Shown: one piece after another, positions 23,464 to 37,600 of the stretch | How positions within the stretch are numbered: position 1 is the stretch's first letter | How the letters are laid out: every line of letters starts with the position of its first letter | From: Austropuccinia psidii | Taxonomy: Eukaryota; Basidiomycota; Pucciniomycetes; Pucciniales; Sphaerophragmiaceae | Assembly (NCBI GenBank): GCA_023105745.1 | Contig: JALGQZ010000009.1 | Coordinates: forward strand, 10,960,564 to 11,024,563 | Direction of reading: 5' to 3' | Length of the DNA stretch: 64,000 nucleotides | Translations under genes and position numbers: made by a program | The notes under the pieces: generated by a model | Told to the model about the DNA's origin: nothing | What the model saw: the letters and a program-made list of their open reading frames with translations, nothing else | Databases searched by the model: none

Positions 23464-23472
23464 CTATTTATA
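23464..23472 (-). promoter_or_regulatory. TATA box of LTR D2
   Basis: Minus-strand TATAAATAG, followed downstream by AGCTCC, conserved with D1 (9158-9168). Confidence 0.5.
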
Positions 23473-24141
23473 GTCATTTCCTCCCTTCTAGAGTCCAGTA
23501 GGCTTCTAGTAGAGGCTTACTGATGGTATCAACCAGAAATGATCAGTACTTCAAGGTTCAGTGATGATTACGTCATTATCAAACCATCTTATCTCATTAT
23601 TATGCCATTGTTTAGAGTTATCACTATAACTCTAAGTTTGATGACATCATAGGCTTTGCAGAAGCCTAGACATCATTAACTTTATTAGTATCAATCATAA
23701 CCTAATAGTATTCACCTGGTTTATCAATTATATAACTGTTAAATTTAAAATAAGATTACAGTGAGTGATGAAAAATGATCAATTTTAAGCTTAAACTTTG
23801 ATCATTAATAACTTTCAACTCATACATGTTCCAGGAATTCTGAGGGTGAATTCCAATAGCTTGGCATACCCTTATTAAACTGCCAAGAGAGTTTCATTAC
23901 ATCATAAAAACTATATTTTTGATTATTTTTCTGATATCTCATCTTTTCTGTCAAAATTCAATATTTTAAACTTCAAACCTTGATTTCAAGGGGTTAGACC
24001 TTGAATAGTATGATAAAACTTACATCATTCTTCACGTATAAACTATTAGAATCTGAATATCTACTTTTTTAATTTTTGGACCCCTTTCACAACAAAGTGG
24101 TCAACATCTCTAGTAATTTAGTTCAATAAACCCTTACAAGT

Positions 24142-25962
24142 TGTAAGATGGGGATATGAAACTTTGATTAAAAATCAAGTACTTTTCCTGTCCTCAAAAC
24201 TTGTATAAGGTAAAAATCAATTAAAAATAGTAAGAAATATTATTCTTAAAAGAAAACACGCCAATTTTATTGTTTATAACCTTATTAGTATAAAACAATA
24301 ATATTATAAAGATTTATTAGTTTACCAACAATAAAAATTTATCCCAAAATTACTCTACAAGGGATATTTAAGGCTACAAAAGAAATTTCTTCAAGAGCAA
24401 TTTCACTTGGAATTAATTGAGCAAAGAACTGCAAGAAATTAATTAAAGAACAAATTCTTTAAAAAGATGTTCAAAGAGAAAAACATGCCCAAAAGTGACC
24501 AGAGTGAATTTGGAAACAAAGTGACAAATTTTACAGTGATGAAAGATGCTTTAATTCACTTTTGGGGTGGTTCAGGGGTAATAATGATTATAAGAGTTAC
24601 AAACAATGATTATAATGATTTCTTCACCTGGTTAAAAGGTTCAAAATGTTTCAAAAAGGGTGGTTGGAATCTTCTATTGATTGGTTTAACAGTGTTTCAA
24701 ACTAATTATAAAAGGAAAAGATTCTAACATGAAGAGAAAAGTGGGGCAAAGAAGACATTATTTTATAGCCAACAATTTTCTTACTCCAAAGGTAAAATTT
24801 ACTCTTGTCAGTAGTGAAAAACAGTCTGACAACAAAAAAGACAATTATGGCATTGTTGAACCCTGGTTTAGACCAAAAAAGGGCTGGTTTAAGCCATTTT
24901 TAGCCATTTTAGACCCTTAAATCAGCCATTACTATAGAAATACCTGGTATAGAGCCTTCAAAACACGTCAGAATGTGCGTAAAAGGGGTATAAATCAGTT
25001 AAAACCTTTTTTACTAACATTGTTTTAGCTTAAGGGTAGTTGTACCCTCTTGGAAACAGTTGAAACTGCCCTGGTTGGTATCGAAACCTCATCATCAATT
25101 GAGTCACAGACCCTGTGATTCAATTCCAGGCCAAAAGTGATGAACTTTTGCATGAATTTTGACATCTCATGCCTTTCAGCAAGGATTTTGGGGTTCTGGC
25201 TCCCTCTTAGAGCTAGAGCTCCTTTCCCCCCCAATTTTAGTCTTTCCAATTTATTTTTTCCTTTAATTCCTCATCATGTAATATACTTCTAATTTAAATA
25301 TGTAATTCAATTGAATTGTACAGTACAATACAATAATGATTGATACCTCATATGAAAATCAAAGCTCACTTATGTAATAAACGCACACATTTTGACATTT
25401 CAATTGAATTCAATTGAAAATACTTCAATTCCTCATAACTTCTAAACTAAACACAACGACTCCATTTTAGCACCAAAATTGATGGGTACACCACATGTGG
25501 TGTGAATTAAATGAAAATTTTGAGTATTTTCAATTTTTGTATTGAAAATACTGAAAACTTAATTTAAGCTTATTTAGAGTTGAGTTACAAAAATTTCACT
25601 CAGAGGTGACCCCACCTAATTTTTTATGAGGAATCAAATGGTGAAATAAATTTTATATGTTTATTTATTGGATAAAAAGCTATAATATATTTTATATAAA
25701 TTTTTACCAAAAATATTTTAATTTCATAATTTTTATTAAAAATTCATTTTTACTTAATTTTTACAAGTAAAAATGAATTTTAATAATTTTAAATTTTATT
25801 GTAATTTTATTTTTAAATTATAATCGAATTTTGATTTTTAAATATAAATTTGTATTTATATTTATATTTTTATAATATAAATAAATTTATTTTATTTATA
25901 TTTGTATTTTAATTTATCTTTTGTGGTCTTTTGGGTATATAAAAATACCTCTAAGGCTTACA
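24142..25962 (-). repeat. Solo LTR of family C, copy C1, inside D2
   Basis: 1821 bp, starting TGTAAGATGG and ending GGCTTACA on the plus strand, with a perfect 5-bp duplication caagt at 24137-24141 and 25963-25967. Copy C2 (54609-56405) is inverted and highly similar. Open frames of 63-86 codons run antisense to the LTR and are not considered genes. Confidence 0.92.
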
Positions 25963-26525
25963 CAAGTTATAACCTTGCTTATAGCTTGTAAAATAAAGGT
26001 CATATATGTGTTCCTACAGTAATTATGTGTTGAATTTATTTTTGGTTTAACTCCCTATCATGTATATTTCAAGAGACATTAGCTAAAAACCATGAATATA
26101 TTCATTGACCAAAAAAGTGCATATATTCAGCTTAATTCCTTAAATATTGACTTTAGAGAATAGTTATAGATCTTTTTTATGTGTAGGGTTTCATGGGGAA
26201 TCCAATGGTGCAATTCATTTCACATGTTGGTTCATTGGATTCTGAGTTAAACAAGATTTTATGTCTTTTTAGGAAATTATTACTTATTATTCAGTAATTA
26301 TTGACTTTACAGATATGACATGAAAATGATATATGTGTATTTTAGCATGAGGAATATAATGGTTTAGTTTCTTTCACATGTTTACTCATTAGATTATGAG
26401 TTAACTCAGACTTCTTACCTATTTATGGTATTTTCACTAGTTTTAAGATGATTATTATGAGTATAATTATTAAAAAGTTTCCTTGTGACCTTTTTGGATT
26501 TGTGGTCATATCTCAAAGGCTCACA

Positions 26526-27998
26526 AGCTCATTACCTGTATAATATTTATTTTCCTCACAATAATTACATCACATAACTAGAAATAATATGCATGCAGAG
26601 CCAGGTCATCTGCATATGTACACAGCTGTAGTTTGCAGCTTAAACTACACAGAAAGTAAATTTGCTTCAAATAAGAAGATTATACATAATAAATAAAAGG
26701 TTTATAAAGAGAGATAAACAAGGAAAGAAAAGCTAAAATAAACCCTTGTAGATATTTCCCACAAATTTCAAAGTCAAATGAGATAATACAACACAATATT
26801 AGCTGTAAATAATTGCTCAAGGTTTTGGAAGATTACTGAAGCAGTGAAATATCTCACCTACATGATATTAATTAGGAAAATCAACACTGGAAAAATTGAG
26901 GCTCACAAGGGGGAAAAGGAAAGTTCCCAAGAAGAAACATGGCTACCGCATTAAACATAGATAGAGATCTTCTCTATCCAAATTAATTTCCTCTTTTCTC
27001 ATGATATATTATATACCAGGAAGTAGAGCTATAAATAGTTCCTGTCCTAGTAGGTAAGCTAGATCTTCTTCAACATTCCAAGCTCGGTAGAAAAGCTAAG
27101 AAGTATTTTGCAACTCATTCATATCTGATATTTGAAAACAGAAGGTCCGCTTAAGCTATAAGCCACACATATCAAGTTTTATTATTGATAATCAAAATTA
27201 GTTAGCTAAAGGTTCAAATAAGATTGCAAATTTATCTTAAATCAATCGAGAGTTACTCTTCTATTATTATTGAAATTATTAAGATGGATAGATAGCTCAA
27301 GCTTGAGTATGTCATATTATTAATCATGTAAGATCACTATTAAAATTAATCTGACCCTATATCATAAATATCACAATTAGTGATATTAATCATATAGAAT
27401 CTAAACATTGTCTATTTTCATTATTCTTATCCTTAAATATGACCTACCCAATAGCTCTCAGTGCTCATAATCAAAAAAGCCGCAAAATTCTATAAAAGCA
27501 CAAATTTCTATATTCTATTAAATTTAATCTTCAAAAATAACAAGAGAAATAAAACATTCAGATATCAAATAAATACTTCATAGCAAATCAACCCATATTA
27601 ATATTATAATCTTAAAGATAATTTTATAATAACTTCATTATCTGAAGAAACTCAAATAAAAAGCTTAGTATTTTTTTTATCAACCCGGAATCAGATTCGT
27701 GAAATAACCAATGATATTGTATTTATTATTTTTTGTCACCAACTTTATTTTGAGTGACTATGAATTAGGGCTTATAGAGACTTTTAAACCGTTCATCTTT
27801 CGCTTGGAAGCCACTAGCCTTCCTGGATATTGATTACTTAGCTAAATAAGAGGATCTATTTTTTTATACTCCAAGGTGAAGCTAAAACACCATCAGCACT
27901 TTTGGCTACAAGATTATTTGAGCAATTCAGATCTGATTACCTGTAATTTCACCCTCAAGGATGGAATAACCAAATACCACACTAATAGGTGTTCCACA
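26526..27998 (+). repeat. LTR of family E, copy E3 (right part)
   Basis: Matches E1 and E2 from the TATA box (27029-27038) to a terminal block ending GTTCCACA at 27998. TATA-to-end is about 970 bp, against about 950-978 bp in E2 and E1. The part left of D2 was not recognised; low-complexity DNA lies there. The PBS after 27998 is eroded. Confidence 0.55.
27029..27038 (+). promoter_or_regulatory. TATA box of LTR E3
   Basis: CTATAAATAG, at the same distance from the LTR end as in E1 and E2. Confidence 0.45.
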
Positions 27999-30900
27999 AG
28001 AAAATGAAAGAGTATTTTAACTATATAAAGTATTTTGAAGCTGTGAAGCTCAATCATATAATAAAATAAATAGAATTGTACCTCACTAAGTTAAAGAAGC
28101 CAAATCTTTCCAAGGAGGAACACAAGAAAAAATGAATTCTGTGAAGATCAAATGAAGACACAAATAAAATGGACGGTGCCACACCCTCCTCATGGTATCA
28201 ATTTATGAAGATAAAAAATAATAATATATCCTTTTCCTATTTGGTTCATTATTTATTGAAAAGAAGCTACAATCTGGTAAACCCAGTTTATTAACATAAT
28301 TATAGAATCATTATCCTAAAGGAAACGAGGTAAGATATGTAATAAGTACTCCAATCTGTGTTTATCCCAATAATATTAATGAATGAGTGCTTTAAGCTAC
28401 ATAAATGACACTATTAAAAGCTATTATCACCTATTAAAATTACCGGATACTATATCTACTATTGTTATGTAATATCACTCAATTCTTCCATGATTAATTA
28501 TAATTAACCCTTGTATAATATTCTTCCTTACTATTACTTCATCATATTCAGTCATTAATTACTATATATCATTATTTTGAGCCTTAAAAGTATTTTAATT
28601 TACTCAAAAGAGAAAAAAAAGAGAAATTGGAATAAAAAATATTTATTATTTCTTAAAAAATAATTAAAATTAAAGAAAATAAAACAATATATTTTCTTTA
28701 CAGAATTAATGAGATCAAGAAGAAATAAAAATGAATGTTTTTCTACAAAAACGTTAAGCATGAACAAAGTTTCATTGAAAATTTTGAGAAAATGTAAATA
28801 TTTGTTATAGAATTTTTTCTTGTTGAAAGGAATATTAATTCAATTTTTCAATTAGATTTGTGAATAAAATTTAGCTTGGATAACATCAGGATAGAATGTT
28901 TGCAATTTAACTTAAATTAAATTTGATCTTGGTTTTGAGGATTTAAATGATGGAAAACAAAAAAATATTTGAATGAATTCACACCAAATGTGGTTCTAAC
29001 CCTTTCTTGTATTAAAAATGAGATTTGATGCGTAATTTAGAAGTCATTACTAATTTAGGTCTTCTCATGAACCTTTCGAAAATGCAAATGGGTATTACAT
29101 AAGTAAGCTCCAATTTAAAGATAGGGAGTCAAGATTTTAATTTTTGTTCCTTGTATTTGAAATCAAGCTGCATATGTAAATTTTTTAGTGTAACGAATTT
29201 TGGTGGGAATTAATCAAAAAATTGGAAGGAGTTATTTTGGAGGGGTAAGAAGAATCTTCTCTCAAAAAGTGCCACCACCATAAACATCCTTGAATCTATG
29301 TGTAAAATATCACAATTGATGTAGAACTTCACCACTTTCTCCTGGGTATGACTTAAAGGGTGAATGACTGAATCAAATATCTTTATAATACAACCCAGGG
29401 CAGGTTTAGATGCTGAAAAGTGGGTAAAAATACCCCTAATCTGACAAACCCCCACCAAAGTGGGTTTGGATTCTCAAAGAGGTCTTTACTCAAGATCTGA
29501 TGTTATTTGAAAGCTCAAAAACAGAAATTAGTATATTAATGGCTTGTTTATAGGGCTAAAATGGCTAAACTTTCCCTTTTTTGTACCAAATCTTCCACTC
29601 AGTTTTTTGATCAATCCAAACAACCTATTATTGTAAAAATTATTTTTCAGCTTTGCATATCTCTTATGGATTATTCATTGATAAGTATTAATTGTTGGTG
29701 AAAATAAATATCTATCATATTACTCATTTCTACTAATAAATCTTAGAAAATAACTTTTGGTTTAATCTTCAAAATCTTACAATTATTCATTACAAATAAT
29801 TTTTCCATATAAAAATGTTAAGGAATATAGAAACCCCTCAATTTTGATTGGAGCTTTTTGGACAAATACTAAGATTATCCATAATGATATATTATTGTAT
29901 TACTCTGTCTCATTATTTATTTTGTATATCATAATAAAGTATTATCTAGTATCATCTTTTCTAATCTATCCATGACATATACCAAAAAGGGAAGTAAATA
30001 ATTGATTCAGGCTCTTAGTTGCAGATGTTGAAGCTTCTATTTTTTTTCAAAAAGCTACTTAACTCCAGTGAAAATGGGCTTATAGAAACCTGTGCTTTAG
30101 CTTGATTCACTCTGCTACCTTTCTCAGAATTTAGGAACCTGGGATTCTGGTCTGGGTGCTATTTCTGGCCCTAGCTATCAAAGTTATCATATACTGTCAT
30201 ATATTACACTATATCACAATTTACTACTCTCTATCACAAGTTATTCTATTTTTATCTATTATTCTCACATAGCTATCTATTATGAGACTTTATAGTACTA
30301 TTAAGGATAATAAATAATGATATACTGGCTATCCTCAGGGAAAAAATTAATAAAATATATTTGATTTTAGCTTAAACCAATTTGGCAATGTGTTTTAACA
30401 AATAAAACTGAGCTATAGCTATCAAATTGTACTAAAGCACATGATTTACATCAATAACAATATAAAACCAAAAATCAATTCACTTGGTCAATTTTTCATT
30501 ATTTTCTACTTTACTGATTTTATGATTAGTGGATAGGTCTGATAAAAAAAATTAAGTATTCTTCTTTGGTTTACAGCAAAAAATGAAATTTTATTATCTA
30601 AGGGAGCTTACTAATGGGATTTTCTTTCATATATGTTAGAGGGGGGATCCAATAAGCCGTATCACCCTTGGTGACAGTATTCATTAATAATATAAACCAA
30701 TAAGATTTTCTCTCTATTAAAGCTCTCATTTAAAAAGATTCTATGACTAAATTTTCCACAATTCCATATGATATTATTCTATAATGAAAATAGGTTTTTA
30801 CAAACCTTATTGACCTTAAACTAAGGAAGCCCTCAGAAAACTAATTTGAGCCTGTAAAATTGGCCTAGGTCCCTACTCTAGCTGAAATTGTGGATTACCC

Positions 30901-33900
30901 ATCCGTAGTTGTTTTACAGTATATCTACTTTCTTGAAAAAAAGGATGTTTCAGAAATGAAATATCATTTTCTTCTGGTATATAGATAGGGAACTAGCCTA
31001 CAACCTGGGAGTATCAGATCAGAAAGTGGGATAGAGACATAGCAGAATATCATTTGAGCACAATCACGTTAATTAAATAAAATAAACTTAAAAAAGCTAC
31101 ACATGTCATGATACTAATAGCTGATATGCCTAGAATCCTCTATATTATCAATTTTGAAAGATACCTGTAAGCATAGACATGAAAAGACTATCAATATACA
31201 CACATAAACATACTTTCATATTCTGGAAGGGTATAATTTCAAAATAGTTGTTTTCGAAAGATTTTTTCATTTTTCACCAAGCTCATCGCAGGATCATAAG
31301 TTACCAAAAGTCCAAAGTAAAAATTACTTGTAGGAAAATTTTTGCCAATTTTTGATAGGCTCTTCAGCTCCTGTGGGTTTTTATAGAGATAATCAACTTG
31401 GAAAGAAACAAAAAAAAGCATATTCTCGGGAACATTAAAAAACAATTGCGTTATAGTTTTTTGAAGATTTTCAACAATTTGTCATTTGGGAGGAAAAATT
31501 GATGATTTTCACATCCCAAAATGGAATCCTGAATGTGTGATAAACTTCCACACACATACTTCAAATTTGGGATTCTGGAGTTTTTAATATGATAACTATT
31601 TCTTGAATAATTAACATCTGTATGCTGTCCTTAATATAAAGAGCGTTTTAATATCCTCATGTATAGATTTTTGAAAAAAACTTCATAATGTAAGGCTTAT
31701 GTCAAAAGATTGTTTTTCTATTCGTAACAAAATTTAATTCATATAAAAATATTATGAGAATACAAGTATTTTGAGACCATTTTAATGTATAGTTTATATG
31801 ATGAGTCTCATAATTCTTATATATATTGTGAGCTCAATTTTCTTCGTTATCAATAAAAAAAGTGAGCTTTTGAATCGCCTTGAACTTTATGGATAAATGT
31901 ATTTTTGCATATTTGAAACTGGAATTAAATACCAAGTGTATTCTATATGATTTAGTAAATATATTTTACTTTTAATAAGAAAAATTAATCAAGTTACTTT
32001 TGAAAACTTCTCAGCATGAATTCTTCTTCCATTTCACAATGGCTAAAGCCATTTAATATTTATTTCAATCTTCAATAAATCCATATCAAATTTGATAATT
32101 GATGTAAAAAAGTGAAAACAAAGTTAAATAACTGATTATATTGGCTATAAATTTTGACTGATATATTTGAATGAAGAAGCTGCAATAAAGCCAAAGAAAG
32201 TGTACCTTTATTCAGGAAAGAAGCTCCAAATTAAAGAGCCAAAAAGCGTGACAACTAATCTCGATTGTTTGGATCAATTTTGAATATAATTTGAAACTAT
32301 GACATGAATTATTAACAAAATTCATATTTAAAACCATAAAGGATAAAGATACAGTATATGTTATTTATTTTCTCAGTTTGAGGGGTGAATATGTTTTGAA
32401 ATTTCTTTATTATTCAAAAACTAGATTTGTTGAATCACACTTCGAAAACTGCTCATATTTTGAATTCGAAACAATTTTACTTTTTTTCCTGATGAAATTG
32501 GTAAGAAGTTTATGAATAATAGCTTTAATATAAGTAATTTGTAATTTTAAGCTCAAAAGTGAAGAAAAAAAATTCAAATTTTTATTCTCAACAAGAAAAA
32601 TAGAGGAGGGATATTTTTCACTTTGATCTAGGGTCTTAACATCAATAGGATTGCTTAAAAAAAGTCAAATTTATCTCTTTTTTTCATGAATAAAAGAACT
32701 CCTTTTATGTTTTTAAAAAAAATTCAACTTACCTATTGATTTTAAAAGTGTTTTTTTGAAGTGAATGGAACTTTTCTTCAATTAATTACAATCAATATCG
32801 AAATAAATGCCGAAATATGATAGTTTTGCTATGTCTCATTTCCTAAGATGAGCTTTGGGGTCATTTAAGTAGTTCTCATAATGAGACCAAAACAGATGAT
32901 AAATTTACTTAATTCACTTCAAAAAATACAGATATACTGGTGAAACTTAAGAACTCAGCTATAAAAGAGATTTTCAGTTGATATTATATGAACTCATAGT
33001 GTTATAGCTTATATAGAGTTCTTCTCCTTTTTATAGATATAAATTGATATAAATAATGATCCAGAGAGTTTTTGTTGGTAGGAATTTCCAAAGAAAAATT
33101 CGAAAAGACAGCAATATTAACCGGTAAATTCACCAATCTTTTATATTTATTCAATGATCCTTTTCAGCGCATTCAGAAATAATTTTTCATTTCTTTGAAA
33201 ATATCATCTTCAAATACCATATATAAATGAAACATGCTTGAGAATTATTTTGAAACGCTCAAAATAGAAAAATAAAAATAAATCTCTCTTAATCATGATT
33301 TCGCGTTGAAAATGCGTGTCCTTATCCAAGAATTGGTATCAATTCTCCATAAAGGATATATTTGTATGTTGCAGGATAAAAATGGGGAAATTAAGGGCTA
33401 TCTAAATCAGACTCCTTGAAGTACTATAAATCTATTAATTTCCAATATTCCTCAATAATCTTATATGGTATAAGGTTCCAAAGCTTGGTTAGCTCGTATA
33501 CTATATCTGAAACTTTATCTAAAAACTCTCCCCTTTGAAAAGTAAAGATTAAATTAAAGATATTATTTATTTTTTTGATTCAGCTTTAAAAATTCTATAA
33601 TAGAAGATCTTAAATAATTGATAAAAACTGAGACACCCTTGTTGGCTTCAGAAAGCTATGGTCAGCTAGATTTGAGCGCAAAAATATCTTTGATATCTTA
33701 TTTATGTCAAATAGAGCTAATTATGGTTCATTTTTGTAACAGGGGCTCTTGGGAAAAAAAACAGTGGCATGGAACTCAGGAATCAGGGAACTAACTTGGA
33801 AGACTCAAGATGCATGAAAGACAAAAAAGAAGAAATGAAATTAAAAATATGCAGGAAATTAGAAAAGCAAGCTAATTGCCAAAAGCCAACCAAGTAAGTC

Positions 33901-34087
33901 CTTTATTAACTGTTTCAACCTTCCATAAAGAAAAATTCATTTAGTAAGGGATGTGACCACAAATATCCACTGACAGTAAAAGAAGAAGGCTTAAGTGACC
34001 AACTTAAGAGTATCAGTATTTAGTTTCAAAATTAAAATAAAATGATAATAAAAATAAACCAAATGGATTAATTAACTGGGCAAAAGT
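27999..34087. other. AT-rich region, probably eroded element interior; no recognised gene
   Basis: The first few hundred bases should be the interior of an E-type element, but no Gag or Pol motif survives. ORFs at 29210-29458 and 31239-31445 (minus) were not recognised. A G-run AGAGGGGGG near 30,639 resembles a polypurine tract and resembles one near 60,645. The left end of LTR E2 is expected within the last few hundred bases but was not placed. Confidence 0.45.
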
Positions 34088-34092
34088 CTCCC
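34088..34092. other. Target-site duplication of element A1 (left)
   Basis: ctccc here and at 44356-44360, directly flanking the two LTRs. Confidence 0.95.
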
Positions 34093-35987
34093 TGTAAGAT
34101 GTGACTTTGAAACTGATGAGAATATTACTATTAATCAACAGTACTATGTCTGTTCTTAAGAAATATAATAATAAAATATTATTATAGCCACAATTAAAAA
34201 ATTAAAGAATTATTTCTTTCACGTGTTAAGCACTACTAGTGATTTTAACAGTGAGCAAGTAACTGTCTACAAGAATCAATTACAAGAAGAATTTAATAAT
34301 AAAAACTTCTTCTATTAAAATGATAAAATTATTTTAATATATAATTATCTTTTGCAAGAATAATTATAATGATAATTCTTGAAGAAAACTTTAAGAATTA
34401 AAGATAAATCACTCACTAATATTCCAAAGAGCTTATTGAAAGATAAGATAGAGAGATTTGACATAGAATTGTGGATTTAGAGGATCAAAATGAATTTATA
34501 AATGTATTACAACAATATATAGTTGATTTATATGATTTAACGTCTTTCTGATTGATTCTGAAAGAATAAAACACTTAAGAAAAGTCTTAACTAATACTTA
34601 TTTGTTGGTAATACTGATATAAATGATTAATAAGATGATGATAATACGGAAAAAACAGCAAGAGAAGGCCTCTTTTAAGTCAACAACAGCTCACAGAGGC
34701 GTGCCATGGAGCAAACTAAAAAACCAGTGAGTGAGAAAGCATTAAACTCTTTTGGATTAGTACTTACATCATCTGTTGTCACGTAAAATTGTCATAATTG
34801 CTTAATTGATGGTTTTACGTGACTACCAACCCCAATATGGTTAAGAATAAAAGGAGTAAAATTTGTAAATCTTCTTTTATTCCAAAGTAATCATCGATTT
34901 CCCAAAGTTATCAATGTTATTTACAATTTCATCACAGGTTGTATTTACTGTGAATTTTTGAAGATTCAGTGTTTCACGTAGAATAACCAAAAATGGACTG
35001 TAAGTAAAACTTTTAATTTTACTAGTAAAACTGGGATTCTTTTTTGGTTTTACCATAGATAATACAGTTCTCAATTGGTCCTGAACGTTTCAGAAAGATT
35101 AATTAAGAATTGTATTTTTAATGAATTTTTGAAGTGTTTACCTCATTTCTACGTAGAATTGCAAATATCAGTGTTTGACTGGTTGCTATGAGGTAAATCA
35201 ATGGATACAAGTCCAAAAAGGGTTTTAATTACTCTTTTGGGGTTTATCCATGGAAAGTCATTAAGAATTGACATGGTTACAGGAGCCTAAGTAACCTTTT
35301 ACCTCCTTGGCACGTCAAAATTGCAGGTTATTTGCTATTTTCTTAAGATTTACAGTAGTTGTGACATGGTAACCAAGTTCCCAAAAGGTTTTGGTTTACC
35401 AATTAGTCTAAGATCAGCCATGTATCCAAGATTTAGAGCTGTCCATGCCTCTGAGGCCTCAGAAGTTGGGTACCCTGGCTCTCTTTGATGTCTTTTGTCC
35501 CCCTTACTTATTTGTCACGTCAAAATAGAAATTTAAGCTTCAAGTGAGATATCCACTATGGGTGTACCAAAAGTTCATGTAAGAATACCATAATATTAAG
35601 TGCTCAAAACATGTATAACACTATTCTTAGTGTATATGTAACATGGGATTTCTCACTTTCCCATTATTTTGGCGCAAAATCAAGAAAAACAAAAATTTTC
35701 ACGGATCTTTTATGTGGTATTGAAGTATTTTCCATATTACCACCTCAAAGAGTTAATTTGAGCTTATTCACTCTATGGGGCTGCCCTAGGTGAATTTTTG
35801 TGTAGAATCCAAATCTGGCCTTAAATCCATGGATTTACTTACTCAATAAAAAGCTATTCATCTTTTCTGAAATCAAAAATGATGAATTTTGAATATATGC
35901 ATGATTTATGAGTTATGTATAATTCAAAATTTCTTTTAAGATAATTGTGGCCTATTTGGGTATGTCAAATATACCTCAAGGCTCACA
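34093..35987 (-). repeat. 3' LTR of element A1
   Basis: 1895 bp, TGTAAGATGTG to GGCTCACA on the plus strand, highly similar to the 5' LTR. Small indels include an extra 17-bp stretch in the 5' LTR near 44,076. Many differences are CpG versus TpG/CpA. Confidence 0.95.
34667..34680 (-). promoter_or_regulatory. TATA-like box in the 3' LTR of A1
   Basis: Minus-strand ACTTAAAAGAGGCC. It is conserved at 43022-43035 in the 5' LTR and near 46,890 in solo LTR A2 (plus strand). Confidence 0.4.
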
Positions 35988-35999
35988 TTCCCTCCCACC
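35988..35999 (-). other. Polypurine tract of element A1
   Basis: Minus-strand GGTGGGAGGGAA abuts the 3' LTR start directly, as expected for the plus-strand DNA primer. Confidence 0.85.
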
Positions 36000-36133
36000 A
36001 AAAAAATAAAATAAAATTGTACTACAATTTTATTAGTGATAAAAGAATAAGGCCCCAAAGGGGGTTAATGTCTACTGTCCAACCTCTTTAAATTACTCAG
36101 ATCAAGTAATTTAAAGCACATTTATAGACATAT
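36000..36133. other. Short non-coding 3' region of element A1
   Basis: About 130 bp between the integrase stop and the polypurine tract; no further ORF. Confidence 0.6.
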
Positions 36134-37600
36134 TCAGGCTTGTGGCCTTCTTTCATGTCTAAATCTTCTTAAGAGTTTATCTGAGTCAGGTATTTCTGAT
36201 TCTGCCATCCATTCATCTTCATGTACTGCATTTCTATATCTGACAAGATATTCTCTTTGATTTTTACCCCTAAGTCTCCTTTCTTTAATGACTTTCTTTA
36301 TCTTTTTGTCTTCATTCTGTTCCACAGGTGGTACAGTTAAAGGAGTTGGGTTTCTTAAAGGAAACAATTCTTTGTCAGCTGGTTGATAAGGCTTTATCAA
36401 GCTGACTGGAAAGGTGGGGTGTTTATTTTCCAATTCACCACTCAATTCCACTTGAACTGCATTGGTTCCATGTAAAGCAACAATAACAAAAGGTCCTACA
36501 TAAGAATCTTTAAGTTTCTTTGGGCCTTTGATATTATTAAAATTCAAGGTTGAAACTAAAACTAAGTCCCCTACTTCGAAGTCTGGTACTTTATGACTCT
36601 TGTCCCAATTCTGTTTTGCATAATCAAAAGCATCATCCATACTTTGTTTTGTGTGGTGTTTTACTTTATCAAGCATTATCTTGAAGCTGGAAGCTGTAGG
36701 ATGAATGTCAATCAAGTCTTTCCTCAGTGTGTCTGCTGGGAGTCTTGGATTCCATCCTTTTTCTAACATAGCAGGAGTTTGTCCTGTGGAAGAATGGACT
36801 GATGTCTTGTATGCCAATTCTAATGCAGGTATCAGAGTGCACCAGTCATGGGTAAAGCCATCTGAGTCTTTGAATTCTAATCCATAAGCACAGAATCTCC
36901 TGATCATGTATTTTAAAGTCTGAATCATCCTCTCTGCTAGCCCATCTGTTTGAGGGTGATATGCTGTAGAGAATGATAGCTTAGTCCCAAACAATCTATG
37001 AAGATTGGTCCAAAGTGCAGATTTGAATTTGGGATCTCTGTCACTTATGATATTCTTAAATAATCCTGTATGGGAAATAACTCTACTCCATAAAAGAAGA
37101 GCTGTATCCATAGCAGTGTCATCTTTATGACATGGTAAGAATATGGGAGTTTTGCTATATCTGTCTACAATGACTAAACAAGCATTATAACTTTTGTCAC
37201 CACTTGGAGGAAGTGCTGTGACCCAATCCATGTGAACAACTTCCCAAGGGGATTTTGGTTCTTGAATATGGATCATTAATCCAAATTTCTTGCCTGTGCT
37301 CCTGTTTGCTTTTTGGCATCTATCACAGGTATGGCAATATTCAATGGTTTCTTTCCTCCAAGATGGCCACCATGCACAGTTCTTCACTTTTTCAAGTGTT
37401 CTGTCTTCTGACAGGTGTCCAGAGTAGATACTATCATGACATTCATGAAGAATGGTATTGATAAGTAATCTACTGCACAATGTCATAACACAAGAATGTT
37501 TTGTTCTGTGGTAAATGATCCCATCAAACAAGTGAAATCTTCCTTCAGAATAGGAATTTCTCCAAACTTCATCAAGTGCATTAACTAAAGATGTATCCTT
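36134..37600 (-). pseudogene. pol: Integrase and chromodomain part of the A1 polyprotein
   Basis: Inserts element DNA into the host genome. The open segment (frame continuous with RT but cut off by TGA at 37601-37603) shows an HHCC zinc domain (H-x3-H type start near 37,450, then CHTCDRC), the DDE core (Asp in HMDWV near 37,228; Asp in SDRDPKF near 37,038; Glu in DGLAERM near 36,932) and an SH3-like DNA-binding region (VGDLVLVST). At the C-terminus is a chromodomain (KVIKERRLRG...YLVRYRN...DEWMAESEI, about 36,140-36,310), which in chromoviruses reads histone marks and steers integration. The catalytic triad is intact; only the upstream stops disable it. Confidence 0.92.

Larger units (their letters stand above)
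22763..26525 (-). repeat. Solo LTR of family D, copy D2, split by solo LTR C1
   Basis: Plus-strand start TGTAAGGT and end GGCTCACA. A perfect 5-bp target duplication agctc lies at 22758-22762 and 26526-26530. Without C1 and its duplicated 5 bp the LTR is 1937 bp, matching D1. The minus-strand TATA box is at 23464-23472. Directly after it lies LTR E3 sequence. Confidence 0.9.

Noticed and set aside
24467..24920. Open frames of 86 and 63 codons in LTR C1, partly conserved in C2 (55651-55860)
   Set aside because: They run antisense to the LTR, have no recognised domain, and C1/C2 similarity simply reflects their common origin.
29210..29458. 82-codon minus ORF
   Set aside because: No recognised domain, no neighbouring exon and no conservation visible in the window.
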